A stretch of DNA of 64,000 bases from Aquabacterium sp. A3 (GCF_038069945.1 NZ_JBBPEV010000001.1:744001-808000), one strand, 5' to 3'; positions 41,727-52,096 are shown, counted from the stretch's first letter. Numbers and translations: made by a program. The notes: generated by a model from the sequence alone, not told the origin.

Positions 41727-43472
41727 ATGCCCCTGCCCAAGCCGCCCGCCAAACGCGCCGACATGCTGACCGAAGAGGACATCCGCAACCAGCCCAAGGC
41801 TGTTCGCAAAACCGTGCGAACCAGCGCAAGCTCAACCCGACCCGTGTCCGCCCCACTTGCACCACCGCCCGTGGTGCAGACCGCCCCTGTTCTGGAGCTC
41901 GTCAAGCCAGCGCGCCAGGAGCCCGCTCCACGCGTGACGGCCACCACCGCCAAATCAGCGGTGATTGAAGCGCGCACCCCTGAAGCACGTCAGGCGCCAC
42001 CGGCGCCCACCAAGGCCCGCACCACCACGGGTGCCAGCGCCGGCCGTGGTCGGCGAAAGCTGGTCGACAGTGGCCCGCCGCGGCTGTTCGTCCTGGACAC
42101 CAACGTGCTGCTGCACGACCCGATGTCCCTGTTCCGCTTTGCAGAACACGACATCTACCTCCCGATGATCACCCTGGAGGAGCTGGACGGTCACAAGAAA
42201 GGCATGACCGAAGTCGCGCGCAACGCACGCCAGGTCAGCCGTGACCTGGATGCGCTGGCGGCCGACATGAGCACGGCCAAGGCCAATCAGATCGACACGG
42301 GCATTGCGCTGGACAAGACGGGCCACGTCGAGGCCACGGGCCGCCTGTTCTTCCAGACCACGGGCATGGCGGTGGAGCTGCCCACGGGCTTGCCACCAGG
42401 CAAGGCCGACAACCAGATCCTGGGGGTGGTGCAGGCCTTGCGCGCGGCCCACACCGGGCGCGACGTGGTGCTGGTGTCCAAGGACATCAACATGCGCATC
42501 AAGGCCCGTGCCTTGGGATTGCCCGCCGAGGATTACCACAACGACAAGACCCTGGACGACGGCGATCTGCTCTACACCGGTGTGCTGCAGTTGCCCGACG
42601 ACTTCTGGGAGCAGCATGCCAAGGGCATGGAGAGCTGGCAGCAAGGTGGCTCCACCTACTATCGCCTGGCCGGGCCCATGGTGCCGATGTTGCTGGTCAA
42701 CCAGTTTGTGTACCTGGAAAGCCCAGGCGCCAGCCCGTGGTATGGCAAGGTCACGGAGATCACCGGCAAGACCGCCGTGCTGCGCACGCTGAAGGACTAC
42801 ACCCATCAAAAGAACGCCGTGTGGGGTGTGGCGGCCCGCAACCGCGAGCAGAACTTCGCCCTGAACCTGCTGATGGACCCGGAATGCGATTTCGTCACCC
42901 TGACGGGGTCGGCCGGTACCGGCAAAACGCTCATGACCCTGGCATCGGCCCTGAGTCAGGTGCTCGATGAACGCCGCTACACGGAGATCATCGTCACCCG
43001 CGTGACGGTGCCCGTCGGCGAGGACATCGGCTTCCTGCCCGGCACCGAAGAAGAGAAGATGTCTCCCTGGATGGGCGCGCTCGACGACAACCTGGAGGTG
43101 TTGTCACGCACCGACAACAGCGCAGGTGAATGGGGTCGTGCGGCCACCAACGAACTGGTGCGCAGCAAGATCAAGATCAAGAGCATGAACTTCATGCGGG
43201 GACGCACGTTCTTGAACAAGTTCCTGATCATTGACGAGGCCCAGAACCTCACGCCCAAACAGATGAAGACCTTGATCACGCGGGCGGGCCCTGGCACCAA
43301 AATCGTCTGCCTCGGTAACTTGGCGCAGATCGACACGCCCTACCTGACCGAAGGTTCGTCGGGCCTGACCTACGCCGTGGACAAATTCAAGGGCTGGCCT
43401 CACAGCGGCCATGTCACGCTGGCACGGGGCGAGCGCTCTCGACTGGCCGACTACGCCTCTGAAGTGCTCTGA
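41727..43472 (+). CDS. phoH: PhoH2-like protein: PIN domain plus PhoH ATPase
   Basis: A 581-residue protein. A disordered Pro/Ala-rich N-terminus (~1-110) precedes a PIN nuclease domain (RLFVLDTNVLLHDP, then PMITLEELDGHKKG). A PhoH-type ATPase follows, with Walker A TGSAGTGKTLM and Walker B FLIIDEAQNLTPKQMKT. PIN-PhoH proteins are RNA-acting helicase/ribonucleases in other bacteria. It stands alone between two terminators. The exact start is uncertain; the ATG at 41727 has no strong ribosome site. Confidence 0.92.
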   Translation: MPLPKPPAKRADMLTEEDIRNQPKAVRKTVRTSASSTRPVSAPLAPPPVVQTAPVLELVKPARQEPAPRVTATTAKSAVIEARTPEARQAPPAPTKARTTTGASAGRGRRKLVDSGPPRLFVLDTNVLLHDPMSLFRFAEHDIYLPMITLEELDGHKKGMTEVARNARQVSRDLDALAADMSTAKANQIDTGIALDKTGHVEATGRLFFQTTGMAVELPTGLPPGKADNQILGVVQALRAAHTGRDVVLVSKDINMRIKARALGLPAEDYHNDKTLDDGDLLYTGVLQLPDDFWEQHAKGMESWQQGGSTYYRLAGPMVPMLLVNQFVYLESPGASPWYGKVTEITGKTAVLRTLKDYTHQKNAVWGVAARNREQNFALNLLMDPECDFVTLTGSAGTGKTLMTLASALSQVLDERRYTEIIVTRVTVPVGEDIGFLPGTEEEKMSPWMGALDDNLEVLSRTDNSAGEWGRAATNELVRSKIKIKSMNFMRGRTFLNKFLIIDEAQNLTPKQMKTLITRAGPGTKIVCLGNLAQIDTPYLTEGSSGLTYAVDKFKGWPHSGHVTLARGERSRLADYASEVL

Positions 43473-43490
43473 CGAGGTTTCACTGGACGA

Positions 43491-43520
43491 AAAAGCCGGG
43501 TTTGTACGCCCGGCTTTTTT
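43491..43520 (+). terminator. Rho-independent terminator after phoH
   Basis: GCCGGG (43495-43500) pairs with CCCGGC (43509-43514), flanked by four A upstream and six T downstream, 19 bases after the phoH stop. Confidence 0.9.
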
Positions 43521-43574
43521 CATGTACTCCCCGCAAACATGGGGAACGGGGGCGTGAAATCAGCACAGCCAAAG

Positions 43575-43601
43575 GATGATCCCGCGCCTGCCGGGATCAT
43601 C
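43575..43601. repeat. Perfect hairpin in the leader of the GGDEF gene
   Basis: GATGATCCCG and CGGGATCATC form a 10-base perfect stem with a seven-base loop, ending 23 bases before the ATG of the diguanylate cyclase. There is no T run, so a protein-binding site or leader structure is more likely than a simple terminator. Confidence 0.6.
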
Positions 43602-43624
43602 TTGCGTCAGACAATGAGGGCACG

Positions 43625-44926
43625 ATGTCAGCCGCCCTCACCTCCACCCCCCTCCCCGCGCAAACCGCGTGGGCACAGACCGCCGTGTTTTCGGTGCTGT
43701 TTGTGTTCCTCATCGTGGTGGTGGTGGTGGTGCTGGCGGGCTGGCGTGATCGCCCTGACCACACACGCTCATCCTGGCCCACGTGGTGGCCAAGCTGGCT
43801 GCACCTCAGTGGTGTGGACCGCCTGTTGTTTTCGGGCGTTGCCGAGCAACAGGTGGTCGGCCGCCGGTTTGCCATCGGCGCCGCCAACTGCCTGGCCGGC
43901 CTGTTGGCGCTGAACTACGGCAGCTGGCAGGGCGTCATCGACCCTCACGACTGTCTGCTCATGACCGTGGTCGCCCTGAGCGTGCTGCTGGTGTTGTACG
44001 CGGTCTTTCGCTCCGGGCTGAACCAGCGTCTGGCCGACCCGAGCATGGGCGGCGTGGCGACGGCACTCAGTGTGTTCTTTCTCGCGTGGGGCTACGTCAT
44101 TGGTGGCCCAGGTCGAGCGGTGGCGCTGCTGTTGCTCTTCGTCATCCTGATGTTCAGCATCTTCACCAGCACAACGCGCGAGCTCCGGCGCGCCAGCATC
44201 CTGGCCGCGGCATCCTTCGGGTGGGCGATGTGGGAAGTGGCGCAAGCACAGCGTCATGTGAAGCACGGCCCGGAGTTGCAACTGGTTTATTACCTGACGC
44301 TGCTGCTGATGCTGGTGAGCGTGTCCTTGCTGGTGGGGCAGCTGGCCAGGCTGCGCGAGACGGCGCGGCGGCGACGCCAGGAGCTGCACAAGGCCTTGCA
44401 ACGCATTCAGGAGCTGGCGATTCAAGACGAGCTGACGGGACTCTCGAACCGTCGCCACATGCTGGAGCGGCTCACCCAGGAGCAGCAGCGTCAGCGTCGC
44501 CAGGGGGGGCCCACGTCGGTGGCCCTGGTGGATGTGGACCACTTCAAGACGATCAACGACCGCCACGGCCATGGCGTGGGTGATGAGGTGCTCAAGGCCC
44601 TGGCAGACGTCATGCGCAAAGGGCTGCGCGAATCAGACACGCTGGCACGCTGGGGTGGTGAAGAGTTTCTGATGCTGTTCCCGGACACGACGCCCGACGA
44701 TGCACGCGCCGTGCTGGTGCGGATTCAGGCCAGGCTGGCGCGCGCGGCCACCATGCCCGCGGGCTTGCGGGTGACCTTCTCCGCCGGGGTGGCGCCGCTG
44801 GTCGTGGACGACAGCCTGGAACACAGCATCTCGCAGGCGGACGTGGCCCTGTACGCCGCCAAGGCGCAAGGGCGCAACCGCGTGCACGTGGCGCCTCAGG
44901 AAAGCCCCCCCACGGCTCAGGCCTGA
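43625..44926 (+). CDS. Membrane-bound diguanylate cyclase
   Basis: A 433-residue protein. A first membrane segment ([18 protein letters not shown]) and five or six more fill residues ~18-235, then a short coiled coil ([20 protein letters not shown]) leads to a GGDEF domain. The active site is GGEEF ([11 protein letters not shown]), with an RESD inhibitory c-di-GMP site five residues before it and [10 protein letters not shown] at the domain start. It should make c-di-GMP in response to an unknown signal sensed in the membrane part. Its 3' end overlaps convergent rlmD by 10 bases. Confidence 0.93.
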   Translation: MSAALTSTPLPAQTAWAQTAVFSVLFVFLIVVVVVVLAGWRDRPDHTRSSWPTWWPSWLHLSGVDRLLFSGVAEQQVVGRRFAIGAANCLAGLLALNYGSWQGVIDPHDCLLMTVVALSVLLVLYAVFRSGLNQRLADPSMGGVATALSVFFLAWGYVIGGPGRAVALLLLFVILMFSIFTSTTRELRRASILAAASFGWAMWEVAQAQRHVKHGPELQLVYYLTLLLMLVSVSLLVGQLARLRETARRRRQELHKALQRIQELAIQDELTGLSNRRHMLERLTQEQQRQRRQGGPTSVALVDVDHFKTINDRHGHGVGDEVLKALADVMRKGLRESDTLARWGGEEFLMLFPDTTPDDARAVLVRIQARLARAATMPAGLRVTFSAGVAPLVVDDSLEHSISQADVALYAAKAQGRNRVHVAPQESPPTAQA

Positions 44927-46353
44927 GGCTCGGGCGCCGTGCCCACCCGCTCGAACACCGCCATGCTCTCGACGTGGGCGGTGTGGGGAAACATGTTGAC
45001 CACACCGGCTGCGGTGCAGCGGTAGCCTGCCTGGTGCACCAGCAAGCCCGCATCCCGTGCCAAGGTGGCTGGATTGCAGCTCACGTAAACGATGCGCTGT
45101 GGCCACTGCCAGGTGGCGGGCACCAAGGACGGATCCTGGTGCAGATCGGCCATGGCCTTGGCCAAGGCAAAAGCGCCCTCGCGGGGCGGGTCGACCAGCC
45201 ACCGCTGCGCAGTCCCGTAGGAGACCAGCTCCTGGGGCGTGATCTCAAACAGGTTGCGAGCCACAAAACCGGTCTTGTCGGCCAGCCCGTTGGCCTGCGC
45301 GTTCTCTCGCGACCGGGCCACCAGGGTTTCGCTGCCTTCAATGCCCAGCACCTCTCGCGCCTGGGTTGCCAAGGGCAAGGTGAAGTTGCCCAGCCCGCAG
45401 AACCAGTCGATGACGCGTTCGTCAGGGCGGGCCTGCAACAGACGCAAGGCACGCCCGACCAGCACCTGGTTGATGGCATGGTTGACCTGGGTGAAGTCGG
45501 TGGGCCGAAACGGCATGTGGATGCCGAATTCCGGCAGGGTGTAGTCCAGCGTCGGCAGGGCAGGGTCCAGAGGATGAACCGTGTCAGGGCCTTTGGGCTG
45601 CAGCCACCACGACAGGGTTTGCTGTCCGCCGTCTGCAGGGCTGTGGCGCACCGCAAATTCGAGCAGCCGGTTTTTGTCAGCTTCTGTCAGTGGCTCAAGG
45701 TGACGCAGCACCAGCACGGTGACCCGGGTGCCCACGGCCACCTCGATCTGCGGCAGGCGCTCACGCTGATCCATGCCGTGAATCAGGTCCCGCAAGGGCA
45801 TCAACAGCTTGCTGACATGAGGCGGCAGGATCTCGCAGGTTTGCATGTCGGCCACATAACGCGATTTGCGCTCGTGGAAGCCGATCAACACAGCGCCTTT
45901 TTTGGCCACATAGCGCACCGACAGCCGTGCGCGGTAGCGATAGCCCCAGGCCGGCCCTTCGATGGGCCGCAACATGGTGTCGGGGCGCACCTTGCCCAGG
46001 TGCCAGAGGTTGTCCTCCAGCGCTCGCTGCTTGACGGCCACCTGCGCTGAAGGGTGGAAATGCTGCATCTTGCAGCCACCACACAGGCCGAAATAGCGGC
46101 ACTGGGGCACCACCCGCTGCGGACTTTCACGCCGCATCTCGGTCAGGGTGGCCTGCTCCCAGTTGTTCTTGCGCCGCACCACCTTGACCCGGACCTGTTC
46201 GCCCGGCAAGGCGTCTTCAATGAAGACCACCTTACCATCGGCACGGTGGGCCACGCCCTGGGCCTCCAGGTCCAGAGATTCAACGTCAAGCCATTGCAGA
46301 TGGGGCTCTGGAGGCTGCTGATCAGAAAGAGAAACGGGGGATGAATCGCTCAT
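44917..46353 (-). CDS. rlmD: 23S rRNA (uracil-1939-C5) methyltransferase RlmD
   Basis: A 478-residue SAM-dependent RNA methyltransferase. It has an N-terminal TRAM domain ([16 protein letters not shown]), Fe-S cysteines ([17 protein letters not shown]), a SAM-binding core ([16 protein letters not shown]) and the catalytic region [14 protein letters not shown]. It lies 31 bases after nlpD in the same direction. A perfect 10-base hairpin covers its start codon and G-rich ribosome site. No rpoS stands between nlpD and this gene. Confidence 0.95.
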   Translation of the reverse strand: MSDSSPVSLSDQQPPEPHLQWLDVESLDLEAQGVAHRADGKVVFIEDALPGEQVRVKVVRRKNNWEQATLTEMRRESPQRVVPQCRYFGLCGGCKMQHFHPSAQVAVKQRALEDNLWHLGKVRPDTMLRPIEGPAWGYRYRARLSVRYVAKKGAVLIGFHERKSRYVADMQTCEILPPHVSKLLMPLRDLIHGMDQRERLPQIEVAVGTRVTVLVLRHLEPLTEADKNRLLEFAVRHSPADGGQQTLSWWLQPKGPDTVHPLDPALPTLDYTLPEFGIHMPFRPTDFTQVNHAINQVLVGRALRLLQARPDERVIDWFCGLGNFTLPLATQAREVLGIEGSETLVARSRENAQANGLADKTGFVARNLFEITPQELVSYGTAQRWLVDPPREGAFALAKAMADLHQDPSLVPATWQWPQRIVYVSCNPATLARDAGLLVHQAGYRCTAAGVVNMFPHTAHVESMAVFERVGTAPEPQA

Positions 46354-46359
46354 CCCCCG
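46335..46359 (-). promoter_or_regulatory. Hairpin over the rlmD start codon, terminator-like
   Basis: CGGGGGATGA and TCATCCCCCG form a perfect 10-base stem with a five-base loop that holds the rlmD ATG (46353) and its G-rich upstream sequence. On the minus strand it is followed by TTTCTCTTTCT, so it could end nlpD transcription or mask rlmD translation. Confidence 0.55.
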
Positions 46360-46384
46360 ATTGTCTCAGGTGTGCACACCAAAT

Positions 46385-47284
46385 TCAGCGTGCGGGCAAC
46401 TCGGTGGCCGGGTCGATGGGCTTGCCCTGCTTGCGCAACTCGAAATGCAGTTGCACTCGATCAGAGTCGCTGGAGCCCATCTCGGCGATGGTCTGCCCTC
46501 GCCGCACCCACTGGTCTTCCTTGACCAGCAGCTTCTGGTTGTGCGCATACGCCGTGAGGAAATCACCCGTGTGCTTGATGATGACCAGGTTGCCGTAGCC
46601 GCGCAAACCAGAACCGGCGTAGACCACCTGGCCTGCCGCGGCCGCCATCACCGGGTCACCGGCCTTGCCGCCGATGGACAGGCCCTTGCGTCGGCCTTCG
46701 TCAAAGCCACCCAGCAAGGGGCCGTTGGCCGGCCAGGACCACATTGAATCCTCTGCAGAAGGGCTTGCCTTGGGTGCCGCAGGTGCCGCCGGGGCGACCA
46801 CTGGGGGCACCGCACCACCAGGCGCCGGCTTGGCGGCCGCCGGGGCCGATGGCGCGCTCGCCGCAGCGACCGGGCGGGGCTGCTCCAGCCCGCGAGACTC
46901 GATCTGGGGCGCCGCGATGGGCTTGGCTGCCGTACCCGGCACCACGGCCGCCACCGCCGTGTCGGCGGGGGGCTCCACGCGCAGCACCTGCCCCACCTCG
47001 ATGACGTTGGGGTTGTCGAGCTGGTTCCAGGCCGAAATGTCGCGCCAGTTCTGCCCGGTCTCCAGGCTGATGCGGATCAGCGTGTCGCCCGGCTTGACGG
47101 TGTAGTAGCCAGGCTTGCCGGCGTTTTCGTGGCCAGGGGGCAAGCGAACCGGCGTCAAAGAGCCGTCCGCCGATCGAACGACCCGCTGCTCGACGGGCGC
47201 ACGCTGGTGTTGTGTAGCGCAGCCGGCCAACGTGGCCAGCAGCACAGAAGACAGGGCCAGTCTGGAGATTTGTGTCACATGCAT
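46385..47284 (-). CDS. nlpD: NlpD-like lipoprotein with LysM and degenerate LytM domains
   Basis: A 299-residue envelope lipoprotein with signal and lipobox (SSVLLATLAGCATQ), a LysM domain (YYTVKPGDTLIRISLETGQN), a Pro/Ala-rich linker and a C-terminal M23/LytM domain. The zinc-binding residues of active M23 enzymes are missing (RRKGLSIGG, VQLHFEL), as in E. coli NlpD, which activates the amidase AmiC in cell separation. The start at 47284 fits a lipoprotein signal better than the ATG at 47329. It follows pcm. Confidence 0.92.
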   Translation of the reverse strand: MHVTQISRLALSSVLLATLAGCATQHQRAPVEQRVVRSADGSLTPVRLPPGHENAGKPGYYTVKPGDTLIRISLETGQNWRDISAWNQLDNPNVIEVGQVLRVEPPADTAVAAVVPGTAAKPIAAPQIESRGLEQPRPVAAASAPSAPAAAKPAPGGAVPPVVAPAAPAAPKASPSAEDSMWSWPANGPLLGGFDEGRRKGLSIGGKAGDPVMAAAAGQVVYAGSGLRGYGNLVIIKHTGDFLTAYAHNQKLLVKEDQWVRRGQTIAEMGSSDSDRVQLHFELRKQGKPIDPATELPAR

Positions 47285-47331
47285 CGGTCTGCTCACTGCC
47301 GTCGGGCTTGGAACCCAAGGGCGCGTCATCG

Positions 47332-48186
47332 TTACGACAAGCCTGATTTTAGGGGCACGAACAGAACCACCCCCGCCTGGGCATGTTTCAAACTGCCATC
47401 GGCCAGGCGATCAATCACCGTGAGCACCTGCGTGCCCCCCGAAACCGCCACCGGCGCCACCAGCCGCCCGCCGGGCGCCAGTTGATCGAGCCACGCCGGC
47501 GGAACGGCCGCGCCGCCCGCTGCGGCGATGATGGTGTGGTACGGCGCCGAGGGCGCGTGCCCCAGCATGCCATCACCGTGCACCAGTCGGACATCCATGA
47601 GCGAGCGGCCCATCAGGGGTGCCACGGCGTCAAGGTGCTGGCGCGCCTTGACATGCAGCTCTCGAATCCGCTCGATCGACACCACGCGGGTCGCCAGACA
47701 GGCCAGCAAGGCCGCCTGGTACCCGCACCCGGTGCCAATTTCCAGGCAAGGGCCCAGGGGCCTGTCGGGGCGAAAACCGCTGCCTGGGCCGCCCAGGGCG
47801 CCCAGGCCGGGGCGCGCGCACAACAGTTGCATCATGGCGGCCACCACAGACGGCTTGGAAATGGTCTGGCCCAGGCCGATGGGCAAGCTGGTGTCTTCGT
47901 AAGCCTGGTTGACCAGCGCTGTGTCCACGAACAGGTGCCGGGGTACCTGGAGGAAGGCGTCCAGCACGGAGGGGTGAGAAATGCCGTCGGCCTTCAGGCG
48001 CTCGACCATTTTTTGCCGAACCCGGGGCGAATCCAGCCCCACGCCCTGGGGCACGGACTGAACGCGTCGCTCACGCTCGATCTGGTGCAGGTGCGCCTGT
48101 GGCCGCAGCAACCGGTCCTGGGGCGTGCCGCCGGTCGTCGGCATTGACGCCGGAAATCGACGCGGGCGCGGGGGCGTGCCGCTCAT
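47332..48186 (-). CDS. pcm: Protein-L-isoaspartate O-methyltransferase
   Basis: A 284-residue protein: a basic, disordered N-terminal ~65 residues, then the PCMT domain with [19 protein letters not shown] and the SAM motif [16 protein letters not shown]. It repairs isoaspartyl residues in aged proteins. The domain contains an insert of ~20 Gly/Arg-rich residues ([12 protein letters not shown]) before the SAM motif, not present in short homologues. The start overlaps the surE stop (ATGA). Confidence 0.94.
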   Translation of the reverse strand: MSGTPPRPRRFPASMPTTGGTPQDRLLRPQAHLHQIERERRVQSVPQGVGLDSPRVRQKMVERLKADGISHPSVLDAFLQVPRHLFVDTALVNQAYEDTSLPIGLGQTISKPSVVAAMMQLLCARPGLGALGGPGSGFRPDRPLGPCLEIGTGCGYQAALLACLATRVVSIERIRELHVKARQHLDAVAPLMGRSLMDVRLVHGDGMLGHAPSAPYHTIIAAAGGAAVPPAWLDQLAPGGRLVAPVAVSGGTQVLTVIDRLADGSLKHAQAGVVLFVPLKSGLS

Positions 48187-48932
48187 GCCTGATCCAGCCA
48201 GCCTTGCCACTGAGGCATGCGGGTGTGGTCGGTCATGTCCACCTGCAAAGGCGTGATGGACACCTGGCCATGACGCACCGCGTGAAAGTCGGTCCCCTGC
48301 CCTTCTTCGCGGGCTTCTCCCGCCGAGCCGATCCAGTAAAACAGATCGCCACGGGGGTTGTGCTGGGCCACGGCCGGGAAACTGGCGTGGCGCCGGCCCA
48401 GACGGGTCAGCACCCAGGGCGCCTGCTCGAGCGTGTCGATGCTGGGCATGTTCACATTGAGCAAAAAAGGCCGCGCCGCTGGTGGCCGCGCCAGCACCTG
48501 CTCGACGACGCGACGGGCCACACGCGCGGCCTGGTCCAGGTGCCGCCAGCCTTTGTCAGCCAGTGAAAAAGCGATGGCTGGCACGCCAAACAGGTGACCT
48601 TCGGTGGCCGCAGCCACGGTGCCGGAGTACAGGGTGTCGTCACCCATGTTGGCGCCGTTGTTGATGCCTGAAAGCACCAGGTCCGGGGGCTCGATCAAGC
48701 CGGCCGTGAGGGCCAGGTGCACACAATCCGAAGGCGTGCCGCTGACATAGCGATAGCCGTTGGATGCCGTGTGCAGGCTCAATGGGGCGTGCAGGGTCAG
48801 GGCGTTGGAGGTTCCGCTGGCGTTGCGCTCGGGCGCAAACACGTCGATGTGGCCCAGGCCCTGACACGCCTCTACCAGCGCCGAAATGCCAGGCGCCAGG
48901 TAACCATCATCATTGGCAATGAGAATTCGCAT
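48183..48932 (-). CDS. surE: 5'/3'-nucleotidase SurE
   Basis: A 249-residue nucleotidase with the metal site at the N-terminus ([15 protein letters not shown]), then [14 protein letters not shown] and [20 protein letters not shown]. The start at 48932 matches the family; the open frame runs 19 codons further without support. It heads the surE-pcm-nlpD-rlmD series and is divergent from the response regulator. Confidence 0.96.
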   Translation of the reverse strand: MRILIANDDGYLAPGISALVEACQGLGHIDVFAPERNASGTSNALTLHAPLSLHTASNGYRYVSGTPSDCVHLALTAGLIEPPDLVLSGINNGANMGDDTLYSGTVAAATEGHLFGVPAIAFSLADKGWRHLDQAARVARRVVEQVLARPPAARPFLLNVNMPSIDTLEQAPWVLTRLGRRHASFPAVAQHNPRGDLFYWIGSAGEAREEGQGTDFHAVRHGQVSITPLQVDMTDHTRMPQWQGWLDQA

Positions 48933-49106
48933 GATGCGATTGTAGGAGGGCTCGCGCCCTGGGCTGGCTAAACTGGGGGTTGAATACACCGTGGTGAGCG
49001 CTCAGGCGCCTGACCGATAATCTCAACTTAGTGGTGGCACTGCAAGCGGGAGAGCCACTGTCGGCAGTGCTGTATGGGCTGCTGTCTGGCTGCTGGAGAT
49101 ACGAGC

Positions 49107-49811
49107 ATGTCCGTCAAGGTATTGATACTGGAAGACAACCCAGTGGCCCGGACCTTCCTGTCCAGGGTGGTGAGAGAGAGTTTCAGCGACGTGGGCGAGA
49201 TCGTCGAGGTCAGTGACCTGGATGCGGCGCGTCGGCTGCTGGGTCATCCAGCCGGCGGCAAAGCGGCCGCCCGGGGGGAGGCGTTCCAGCTGATCATGGT
49301 CGATCTGGAGTTGCCGGATGGCAGCGGCCTGGAGTTGCTGACCGAGCTGAGCCAGTACCCGGCCACGCGCATCGTCACCACCTTGTACTCGGACGACGAG
49401 CACCTCTTTCCGGCACTGCAGTGCGGCGCTGACGGTTACCTGTTGAAGGAAGACCGGTTCGAGGTGCTGGTCGAAGAGCTGCAGAAGATCGTTCGCGGGC
49501 AGCCTCCGCTGTCACCCGCCGTGGCCCGACGTCTGCTCACGCACTTTCGCACCAGCGAGTCCGTGCCCGGGGGCGCGCCGCCCCAGGCGCCTGCCCCCGC
49601 CCCCGCCGTGCTGGACCACGAGCGGCTGACCCCTCGCGAAAGCGAGGTGCTCACCTACCTCAGCAAGGGCTTCACGATCAAGGAAATTGCCTCGCTGATG
49701 GGCATCAAGTGGTTCACGGTCAATGACCACATCAAATCCATTTACCGCAAGCTGAACGTGTCCAGCCGCGCAGAAGCGGCGGTCCTGGCCAGCAAGCAAG
49801 GTCTGGTCTGA
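49107..49811 (+). CDS. NarL/FixJ-family response regulator
   Basis: A 234-residue regulator with an N-terminal receiver domain and a LuxR-type helix-turn-helix (LTPRESEVLTYLSKGFTIKE, then NDHIKSIYRKLNVSSRAEAA). The phosphoacceptor is Asp66 (IMVDLELPDGSG), later than usual because of a Gly/Ala insert before it. The start at 49107 has GGAG eight bases upstream. It is eight bases before a sensor kinase gene, its likely partner. Target genes are unknown. Confidence 0.93.
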   Translation: MSVKVLILEDNPVARTFLSRVVRESFSDVGEIVEVSDLDAARRLLGHPAGGKAAARGEAFQLIMVDLELPDGSGLELLTELSQYPATRIVTTLYSDDEHLFPALQCGADGYLLKEDRFEVLVEELQKIVRGQPPLSPAVARRLLTHFRTSESVPGGAPPQAPAPAPAVLDHERLTPRESEVLTYLSKGFTIKEIASLMGIKWFTVNDHIKSIYRKLNVSSRAEAAVLASKQGLV

Positions 49812-49819
49812 CGGTCAGC

Positions 49820-52096
49820 ATGAACACCACGCCTCTGCGCTCGCTGGACGACGTGCTGGAGGCCGTGGGACGAATGCCATCCCTGGCGGGTTGGCGCTGG
49901 CGGGCCGTGGCGGTATGGACCTTGCTGCTGCTGGCCAGCGTGTTGCTGCAGGGCTGGTGGCTGAGCGAACAATGGCGGCTTCCCGTGACGGTGCGGGTCA
50001 GCCCTGATGGGGCGCTGACCATGCACGATGCCCCACAAGAGCTGTCGCACCTCAACGGACAAGCCCTGCTGGGCGTCAGCCGGCAGCTGGAGCCCAACCC
50101 TGCATTGCGGCTCAATGCCTGGGCCTTGTATCCCAGCGAGCGCTGGATCACCGAGCCGGCCGATCGGGCGCAGTTCAAGGCCCAACGCACGGCCCTGGCC
50201 GAGCTGACCGCCCCAACGGGGCCGCACGAGCAGGACGTCTATGTCTGGATTTACCCGGAGCAAGGCGCGCCAGAACGGGTGCTGCTGTCGCCCATGGGCT
50301 GGTGGGGCATCGGTGGCCTGCATGCGGTGATCTCTGTGCTGGCCGTGGCCCTGGCGTGCGTGGGCGGCCTGGTGTGGCTGAGCACCCCCACCCCCCTCAG
50401 CGCGGCACAGGCCGTGCTGGCGCTGTCGATGGCGGCAGGTCTGTCGTGGGCCTCATGCGGACTGGTGCTGGGCCTGGCCACACCGCCTGACTGGCTGATG
50501 CTGGACCCGGTCATGCGCTGGGGCACCGAGCTGCTGAGCGTGGCCGCCCTGGGCTACGCCGTGCTGCACTACCCCACGCCACTGGGTGGGCGTGTGATGA
50601 CGGTGCTCATGGGCGCCGGCCTGCTGCTGGTGGCCGCGGCGGGCGGTGTCTGGAGCCTGCAAGGGGGCCCCTGGTGGTTGCCGCAAGCCACCATGGTGGG
50701 ACTGATCCTGGCCATGGTGGCGCTGATGCGCCGCGCACAAAGGCAACAGGCGCACCCGGTTCGACGGGTCCTGATTCTTTTTCTGAGCGTCAGCGCCTTG
50801 GCCATCACGCTCATCAGTGTGGCCCTGGCGTTCGGGCAGGCGCGCGCAGACCTCCATCTGGCGCTGGCGCGCTATGGCGTGGTGGCATGGCAGGCGTTTG
50901 CGGCCTCCCTGGTGCTGACCATGCCGTTCCTGGCGCGCACGCGTTCGGTGTTTCAGGAGTTTTCCTGGCTGGCCGTCTCCAGCACGGTGGCGGCCTCGCT
51001 GGACTTGCTGTTCGTGGCGGTCTTCTCGCTGGGGCTGTTCACGTCGATGACCCTGTCGCTGTTTCTGGCGTTTGGCGTTTACCTGTGCCTCAGGCGCAGT
51101 CTGCTGCACCAGTTGCCCGCGGGACACCACCTCTCCAGAGAGCATCTGTTTGAACGGCTGTATGGCGCAGCGCGGCAGGTCGAGCGCAGGCCAGACAGCC
51201 TGACCGATGCGGTGCGCACCTTGCTCAGAGAGGTGTTTGAACCCATGGAGTTGCACTGGGCCGCGCTGCCTGCGGCACCACAGGAGGTGGTCAGCCTCAA
51301 GGGACAAGGCACGGTGCTGCTGGTGAACCTGCCTCATGCCGACCGAGAGGGTGCGTCAGGTCGCAGCCTGGTATTGCGACACGCCCAGCACGGGCAACGC
51401 CTGTTCACCACGCGGGACGTGCGCCTGGCGCAGTACATCGTTCGTCAACTGGAGCAGGCCAGCCGACTGGACGCGGCGCTGGAGCAAGGGCGCAGCGAAG
51501 AGCGTCTGCGCATCGCGCAAGACCTGCATGACGACATTGGCGCCCGGCTGCTGACACTGATGTACCAGGCGCCCAACCCGGACATCGAAGACTACATCCG
51601 TCACACCATCCAGGATCTGAAAACCCTCACCCGGGGCTTGGCTGCGTCGTCTCATGCACTCAGCGATGCGGCCAGCGAATGGAAGCGAGACCTCAGCCAC
51701 CGGATCGATGCGGCAGGCTGCCAGTTGAGCTGGCACGCGAGTTGGGACGAGGATGTCTTGCTGAGCATGGTGCAGTGGTCGGCCCTGACGCGGATCCTGC
51801 GCGAGCTGGTGAGCAACGCCCTGGGACATGCCCAGGCCAGCCACATCCAGGTGCAGCTTCAGTTGAACGACAACACCATGGTGCTGCGCGTGAGCGACAA
51901 CGGTCGAGGCCGCGCGCCAGATACTTGGTCGCACGGGCTTGGATTGGGTGGCATCCGCAAACGGGTCAAGCAACTGGGTGGCAGCGTGAAATGGTCTGAA
52001 AACGTGCCATGCGGCATCGTCTGCGAGGTGCATGTGCACCCGTTCATGGCCGCGACGGTGGACACGGACAGCCTGCCCCCCATCGGCAGCGACTGA
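49820..52096 (+). CDS. Membrane sensor histidine kinase, HisKA_3 type
   Basis: A 758-residue kinase. One membrane segment near residues 25-48 and a ~110-residue extracytoplasmic region precede about seven more segments (residues ~155-425). A cytoplasmic linker then leads to the kinase core: phosphoacceptor His570 in IAQDLHDDIGARLL, N-box RELVSNALGHA, G1 VSDNGRGR and G2 GLGLGGIRKRV. The layout resembles 7TM-type sensors, but the ligand is unknown. It should phosphorylate the NarL-type regulator encoded eight bases upstream. Confidence 0.9.
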   Translation: MNTTPLRSLDDVLEAVGRMPSLAGWRWRAVAVWTLLLLASVLLQGWWLSEQWRLPVTVRVSPDGALTMHDAPQELSHLNGQALLGVSRQLEPNPALRLNAWALYPSERWITEPADRAQFKAQRTALAELTAPTGPHEQDVYVWIYPEQGAPERVLLSPMGWWGIGGLHAVISVLAVALACVGGLVWLSTPTPLSAAQAVLALSMAAGLSWASCGLVLGLATPPDWLMLDPVMRWGTELLSVAALGYAVLHYPTPLGGRVMTVLMGAGLLLVAAAGGVWSLQGGPWWLPQATMVGLILAMVALMRRAQRQQAHPVRRVLILFLSVSALAITLISVALAFGQARADLHLALARYGVVAWQAFAASLVLTMPFLARTRSVFQEFSWLAVSSTVAASLDLLFVAVFSLGLFTSMTLSLFLAFGVYLCLRRSLLHQLPAGHHLSREHLFERLYGAARQVERRPDSLTDAVRTLLREVFEPMELHWAALPAAPQEVVSLKGQGTVLLVNLPHADREGASGRSLVLRHAQHGQRLFTTRDVRLAQYIVRQLEQASRLDAALEQGRSEERLRIAQDLHDDIGARLLTLMYQAPNPDIEDYIRHTIQDLKTLTRGLAASSHALSDAASEWKRDLSHRIDAAGCQLSWHASWDEDVLLSMVQWSALTRILRELVSNALGHAQASHIQVQLQLNDNTMVLRVSDNGRGRAPDTWSHGLGLGGIRKRVKQLGGSVKWSENVPCGIVCEVHVHPFMAATVDTDSLPPIGSD

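Noticed and set aside
46385..47284. NlpD LytM domain as an active peptidase or as a damaged gene
   Set aside because: Loss of zinc ligands is normal for NlpD, which acts as an amidase activator.
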